DNA from: Streptomyces griseoloalbus
Lineage (GTDB): Bacteria > Actinomycetota > Actinomycetes > Streptomycetales > Streptomycetaceae
NCBI GenBank assembly: GCA_014650015.1
Contig: BMUD01000011.1
Location: 1-64,000, forward strand
DNA length: 64,000 bases
Reading direction: 5' to 3'
Position numbers and translations under genes: made by a program. Within the stretch, counting starts at the first letter, position 1. The number at the start of each line of letters is the position of its first letter. A model generated the notes under the pieces. It was not told where the DNA came from. It searched no databases and saw only the letters and a program-made list of their open reading frames with translations. Below are positions 59,266-64,000 of the stretch, one piece after another.

Positions 59266-59449
59266 CCCAGCCGCCCACTGCGGGCAATCACTGCCGCCCA
59301 CCGCGGGCAGTCACTGCCGCCCACCGCCGGCAGCCACTGCCGCTCACTGCGGGCAGTCACTGCCGCCCACCGCCGGCAGCCACTGCCGCTCACTGCGGGC
59401 AGCCACTGTCGCCCACCGCCGGCAGCCACTGCCGCTCACTGCGGGCAGT
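59266..59449. repeat. 23-bp tandem array of hairpin-forming units
   Basis: Units starting CACTGCCGC begin at 59289, 59312, 59335, 59358, 59381, 59404 and 59427, an exact 23-bp period, with a diverged unit at 59266. Each unit has CTGCC (or CTGCCG) at its left and GGCAG (or CGGCAG) at its right, so each can form its own stem. Two variants alternate: centre CCCACCGC versus CTCACTG. No spacers separate the units, so it is not a CRISPR array. Confidence 0.9.
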
Positions 59450-59486
59450 CGTGCCGCTGGGGCGATGGGGGAGGGTGGGCGCGGCG

Positions 59487-59616
59487 GCACCCCGTAGGCG
59501 CCGGGCTGCGCAACCACCCCCCGGCCCGCACCGGCACCGGGCACCCCGCAAATGCCGGGATGAGCAGCCCCCGGCCCGCACCGGCACCGGGCACCCCGCA
59601 TACGCCGGGGATGAGT
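59487..59616. repeat. 50-bp direct repeat
   Basis: Two near-identical 50-bp copies at 59517-59566 and 59567-59616, each with CCGGCCCGCACCGGCACCGG, GGCACCCCGCA and GGGATGAG; a partial third copy precedes them from about 59487. No gene is supported between rmdB and gatC. Confidence 0.8.
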
Positions 59617-59725
59617 GACCGGCCCCCCGGGCACGGGCCCCGCGCGGTCGGGTGACAGGCTCTCGGGGGACGGGGCCGGGCGGCGGGCCCGGGGAAGGGT
59701 TTCACGGGCACGGCCTCCCGCCCCA

Positions 59726-59731
59726 TAGGAT
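59726..59731 (+). promoter_or_regulatory. -10 element candidate for the gat operon
   Basis: TAGGAT lies 38 bases before the gatC start, with a loose TTCACG 19 bases further upstream. It is the only good -10 near the operon start. Confidence 0.4.
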
Positions 59732-59769
59732 TGGGCCAAACCACACACACTCACCCAGAGGATCGCTGC

Positions 59770-60066
59770 ATGCCTGGCATCACGCGCGAGGAGGTCGCCC
59801 ACCTCGCCCGGCTGGCGCGTCTGGAGCTGAAGCCCGAAGAGCTCGACCACTTCGCAGGCCAGCTCGACGACATCATCGGCGCGGTCGCCCGCGTCAGCGA
59901 GGTCGCCGACCAAGACGTACCGCCGACCTCGCACCCGCTCCCGCTGACGAACGTCATGCGGCCGGACGAGGTCCGTCCCTCGCTCACCCCCGAGCAGGCG
60001 CTCTCCGGCGCCCCGGCCCAGGAGCAGCAGCGTTTCAAGGTGCCGCAGATCCTGGGGGAGGAGTAA
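59770..60066 (+). CDS. gatC: Asp-tRNA(Asn)/Glu-tRNA(Gln) amidotransferase subunit C
   Basis: A 98-residue belt subunit that wraps GatA and GatB. It starts [20 protein letters not shown] at ATG 59770 with AGAGGA upstream and ends near [18 protein letters not shown], a full-length GatC. It precedes gatA by six bases. The complex corrects misacylated Glu-tRNA(Gln) and Asp-tRNA(Asn). Confidence 0.95.
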   Translation: MPGITREEVAHLARLARLELKPEELDHFAGQLDDIIGAVARVSEVADQDVPPTSHPLPLTNVMRPDEVRPSLTPEQALSGAPAQEQQRFKVPQILGEE

Positions 60067-60072
60067 GCAACC

Positions 60073-61562
<1,490 letters not shown>

Positions 61563-61566
<4 letters not shown>

Positions 61567-61802
61567 GTGCACTGACCAAGGCCAAGGGCTTCAAGAAGTC
61601 CAAGTCCGGTACGTACCTGTCCATGGCCGCCACCGCGTTCGGCGCGATCGGCGTCGCCAAGCGTGTCAAGAAGGCGCGGCTGGAGAAGGACACCCTGGTC
61701 CTGATCGACGCCACCGTGTCCGCCGCCGCCATCGTCACCGGCCTCGCCATCCTCTACCGCGAGCTGAAGCGGCTGGGCGACGACGACGTCCTGCTGGGCT
61801 GA
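61563..61802 (+). CDS. Small single-helix membrane protein inside the gat operon
   Basis: A 79-residue protein starting at GTG 61563 ([16 protein letters not shown]), coupled to gatA by a 4-bp overlap and 15 bases before gatB. A basic N-terminal and middle segment ([12 protein letters not shown]) flank a hydrophobic stretch [24 protein letters not shown]; a weaker first stretch is [12 protein letters not shown]. Function unknown. Its place suggests a streptomycete add-on to the amidotransferase operon, though it may only be co-transcribed. Confidence 0.8.
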
Positions 61803-61817
61803 GAGGGAAGTTTCACC

Positions 61818-63332
61818 GTGACCACCACGACCGACCTGGAGTCGTACGAGGACGCACTCGCGGCCTACGACCCCGTCATGGGCCTCGAGGTCCATGTCGA
61901 ACTCGGCACCCACACCAAGATGTTCTGCGGCTGCTCGACGACGCTCGGCGCCGACCCGAACACCCAGACCTGCCCGGTCTGCCTCGGCCTGCCCGGCGCG
62001 CTCCCGGTCGTCAACGCGACCGGCGTCGAGTCGGCGATCAAGATCGGTCTCGCGCTGAACTGCGAGATCGCCGAGTGGTGCCGCTTCGCCCGGAAGAACT
62101 ACTTCTATCCGGACATGCCGAAGAACTTCCAGACCTCCCAGTACGACGAGCCGATCGCCTTCAACGGCTACCTCGACGTGCAGCTGGAGGACGGCGAGAC
62201 CTTCCGCGTGGAGATCGAGCGCGCCCACATGGAGGAGGACACCGGCAAGTCCACGCATGTGGGCGGTGCCACCGGGCGGATCCACGGCGCGTCCCACTCG
62301 CTGCTGGACTACAACCGCGCCGGCATCCCGCTCATCGAGATCGTCACCAAGCCCATCGTGGGTGCCGGTGAGCGCGCTCCCGAGGTCGCCCGGGCCTACG
62401 TCCGTGAGCTGCGCGAGCTCATCCGGGCGCTCGGGGTGTCCGAGGCCCGCATGGAGATGGGCCAGATGCGCTGCGACGTGAACCTGTCGCTGATGCCGAA
62501 GGGCGCCGACAAGTTCGGTACGCGCAGCGAGACCAAGAACGTCAACTCGCTGCGGTCCGTCGAACGCGCGGCCCGCTTCGAGATCCAGCGGCACGCGGCC
62601 GTGCTGAACGGCGGCGGCACGATCATCCAGGAGACCCGGCACTTCCACGAGGACACGGGGTCCACGACCTCGGGCCGTGTGAAGGAGGAGGCCGAGGACT
62701 ACCGGTACTTCCCGGAGCCCGACCTGGTCCCGGTCGCCCCGTCCCGTGAGTGGGTCGAGGAGCTGCGGGCCGGACTGCCGGAGCTGCCGCTGGTGCGGCG
62801 CAACCGGCTGCGCGAGGAGTGGGGCGTCTCCGGCACCGACATGCAGGCGATCCTCAACGCCGGTGCGCTGGACCTCATCGTCGCCACGATCGACGCCGGT
62901 GCCGACGCGGCCTCCGCCCGCAAGTGGTGGATGGGCGAGCTGGCGCGCAGCGCCAACGAGTCGGGCAAGGCGCTCGACGAGCTGGCGATCACCGCGGAGC
63001 AGGTGGCCCGGGTCACCGCGCTGGTGGCCTCCGGTGATCTGAACGACAAGCTGGCCCGTCAGGTCATCGAGGGCGTCCTCGCGGGCGAGGGGACTCCGGA
63101 CGAGGTCGTCGACAAGCGCGGTCTGAAGGTCGTCTCCGACGAGGGCGCGCTCACCGCGGCCGTGGACGAGGCCATCGCCGGCAACCCGGGCGTCGCGGAC
63201 AAGATCCGCGGCGGCAAGGTCGCCGCGGCCGGCGCCCTGGTCGGCGCGGTCATGAAGGCCACGCGCGGCCAGGCGGACGCGGCCCGCGTGAAGGAGCTGA
63301 TCCTGCAGAAGCTGGGCGTCGGCGAGGGCTGA
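61818..63332 (+). CDS. gatB: Asp/Glu-tRNA amidotransferase subunit B
   Basis: A 504-residue tRNA-binding kinase subunit that phosphorylates the misacylated residue. It has [19 protein letters not shown] and [16 protein letters not shown] (the Cys pairs of the zinc site), [16 protein letters not shown], and a C-terminal YqeY-like tail domain (about 360-500). GTG 61818 has an AGAGGGAAG stretch upstream. It is the last gene of the operon, followed by a strong hairpin. Confidence 0.97.
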   Translation: MTTTTDLESYEDALAAYDPVMGLEVHVELGTHTKMFCGCSTTLGADPNTQTCPVCLGLPGALPVVNATGVESAIKIGLALNCEIAEWCRFARKNYFYPDMPKNFQTSQYDEPIAFNGYLDVQLEDGETFRVEIERAHMEEDTGKSTHVGGATGRIHGASHSLLDYNRAGIPLIEIVTKPIVGAGERAPEVARAYVRELRELIRALGVSEARMEMGQMRCDVNLSLMPKGADKFGTRSETKNVNSLRSVERAARFEIQRHAAVLNGGGTIIQETRHFHEDTGSTTSGRVKEEAEDYRYFPEPDLVPVAPSREWVEELRAGLPELPLVRRNRLREEWGVSGTDMQAILNAGALDLIVATIDAGADAASARKWWMGELARSANESGKALDELAITAEQVARVTALVASGDLNDKLARQVIEGVLAGEGTPDEVVDKRGLKVVSDEGALTAAVDEAIAGNPGVADKIRGGKVAAAGALVGAVMKATRGQADAARVKELILQKLGVGEG

Positions 63333-63347
63333 TCCCCGGCAAGCCGC

Positions 63348-63383
63348 GAGAGGGGACGCATCGGGTTCGATGCGTCCCCTCTC
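63348..63383. terminator. Perfect 16-bp terminator after gatB
   Basis: GAGAGGGGACGCATCG (63348-63363), loop GGTT, CGATGCGTCCCCTCTC (63368-63383). It lies between gatB and the stop of the oppositely oriented methyltransferase gene. Confidence 0.92.
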
Positions 63384-63419
63384 TCATGCGCTCAGCCTCC
63401 CGCGCTCAGCGCCGGCGCC

Positions 63420-64000
63420 TCACGCGGGTTCGGGGCGGCGCCCCACCACGCGTGCGAAGCCCAGCGTGCGGCCCTGGTCAGCGCGGAGCATCCGCGCGCT
63501 CTCCCGGCTCGCCCGCAGGTGGAACTCCTCCGTGCTCTCCTCGGCGACGACGTCGCACCAGAGCAGCCACTCCCGCCAGCCGTCGGTCAGCCAGTCGGCC
63601 GTCTCGACCTGAACGGCGCCGCTGCGGCTCCAGTGGCGGCGCCACCAGGCGGGGGAGTGGAAGCACCAGAACCCGGGGTCCCAGAAGGGCTTCATGTGTT
63701 CCGGCGGCTCGCTGCCCTCGATCTCCTCGGGCATCGCCGGGACGACGACGCCGATCCGTCCGCCGGGCTTCAGCAGCCGTGTCAGCGTCGGCAGGTACAG
63801 ATCGTCGGTACCGAAGTACTGGTACGCGTCGACGGAGACGATCGCGTCGAACGACTCCTCACCGAAGGGCAGGGCGTGCGCCTCGGCACGGACCGGCAGC
63901 ACCCGGTCCGCGACGCCCGCCTCGGCGATGCGGCGCGCGTTCTCGTCCGGCTCGATCCACAGGTCGTGCGCGATGACCTGGAGGTCGTACTCCCTGGCCA
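63420..64000 (-). CDS. SAM-dependent methyltransferase, C-terminal part
   Basis: The gene enters from beyond the right edge; 193 codons are visible on the minus strand. The visible part begins AREYDLQVIAHDLWIEPDENARRIAEAGV (motif II region), then AHALPFGEESFDAIVSVDAYQYFG (motif IV, where GxSFD is typical) and LLKPGGRIGVVVP (motif VI). Long aromatic-rich insertion PFWDPGFWCFHSPAWWRRHW may shape the substrate site. The SAM-binding Gly loop would lie upstream, outside the window. It is of the UbiE/Methyltransf_11 type; substrate unknown. Confidence 0.87.
   Translation of the reverse strand, partial: AREYDLQVIAHDLWIEPDENARRIAEAGVADRVLPVRAEAHALPFGEESFDAIVSVDAYQYFGTDDLYLPTLTRLLKPGGRIGVVVPAMPEEIEGSEPPEHMKPFWDPGFWCFHSPAWWRRHWSRSGAVQVETADWLTDGWREWLLWCDVVAEESTEEFHLRASRESARMLRADQGRTLGFARVVGRRPEPA

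Noticed and set aside
59266-59449. CRISPR array
   Set aside because: Units are contiguous with no unique spacers, no leader and no cas genes.
58932-59655. Cys/Gly- or His/Ala-rich frames in the rmdB-gatC gap
   Set aside because: They are translations of the repeat tracts, with frame-shifting periods and no ribosome site.

Overview
The window is typical of a Streptomyces chromosome. Base composition is very GC-rich, GTG and TTG starts are common, stop/start overlaps (ATGA, GTGA) are frequent, TTA codons are almost absent, and many genes are classic actinomycete types (maltosyltransferase GlgE, SseB pair, DUF1990, RmdB-type c-di-GMP enzyme). From memory, gene content and order resemble the SCO5443 to SCO5502 part of the S. 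coelicolor core; this was not checked by alignment.

Layout. 1-5052: alpha-glucan metabolism (start of glgE, secreted subtilase, glgP), then a 25-bp tandem repeat and a dispersed repeat. 5424-8066: DUF1990 protein and a secreted thermolysin-type protease. 8345-15573: four ABC exporter half-transporters in one minus-strand operon that form two asymmetric heterodimers. 15770-16094: a deletion-scarred ABC gene remnant. 16106-22055: glgX, two tandem L,D-transpeptidase lipoproteins, an enoyl-CoA hydratase. 22337-25524: small regulators and enzymes (RsbW-like ATPase, MerR regulator with its own promoter, EF-hand protein, F420-type oxidoreductase, GH25 lysozyme).

25604-30334: a glycine/serine catabolic operon (gcvT-gcvH-glyA-sdaA) under a tandem glycine riboswitch. 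Glycine would be cleaved by GcvT/GcvH with P and L proteins encoded elsewhere, GlyA converts glycine to serine, and SdaA deaminates serine to pyruvate. 30563-33002: a P-loop kinase-like protein and two SseB-family proteins. 33316-39885: a complete oligopeptide ABC importer in the order C-A-B-D-F. 39949-44752: TRIC channel, thioesterase, FabR/DesT-like TetR regulator, two tiny membrane proteins, cysteine desulfurase and a two-helix membrane protein.

44752-47654: a three-gene module of unknown function, whose last member looks like an EspG-type (type VII secretion-associated) protein, lies between the cysteine desulfurase and the tRNA thiolase mnmA; it is the best candidate in the window for an undescribed system. 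47691-54026: PGRP-type amidase, mnmA, hydrolase, DUF427, methyltransferase-LOG pair, SDR, MetE-like protein. 54041-58877: ligA and rmdB, the latter with the only in-frame TTA codon I found. 58878-59769: a gene-free stretch holding three different tandem repeats. 59770-63332: gatC-gatA-small membrane protein-gatB. The right edge cuts a methyltransferase gene.
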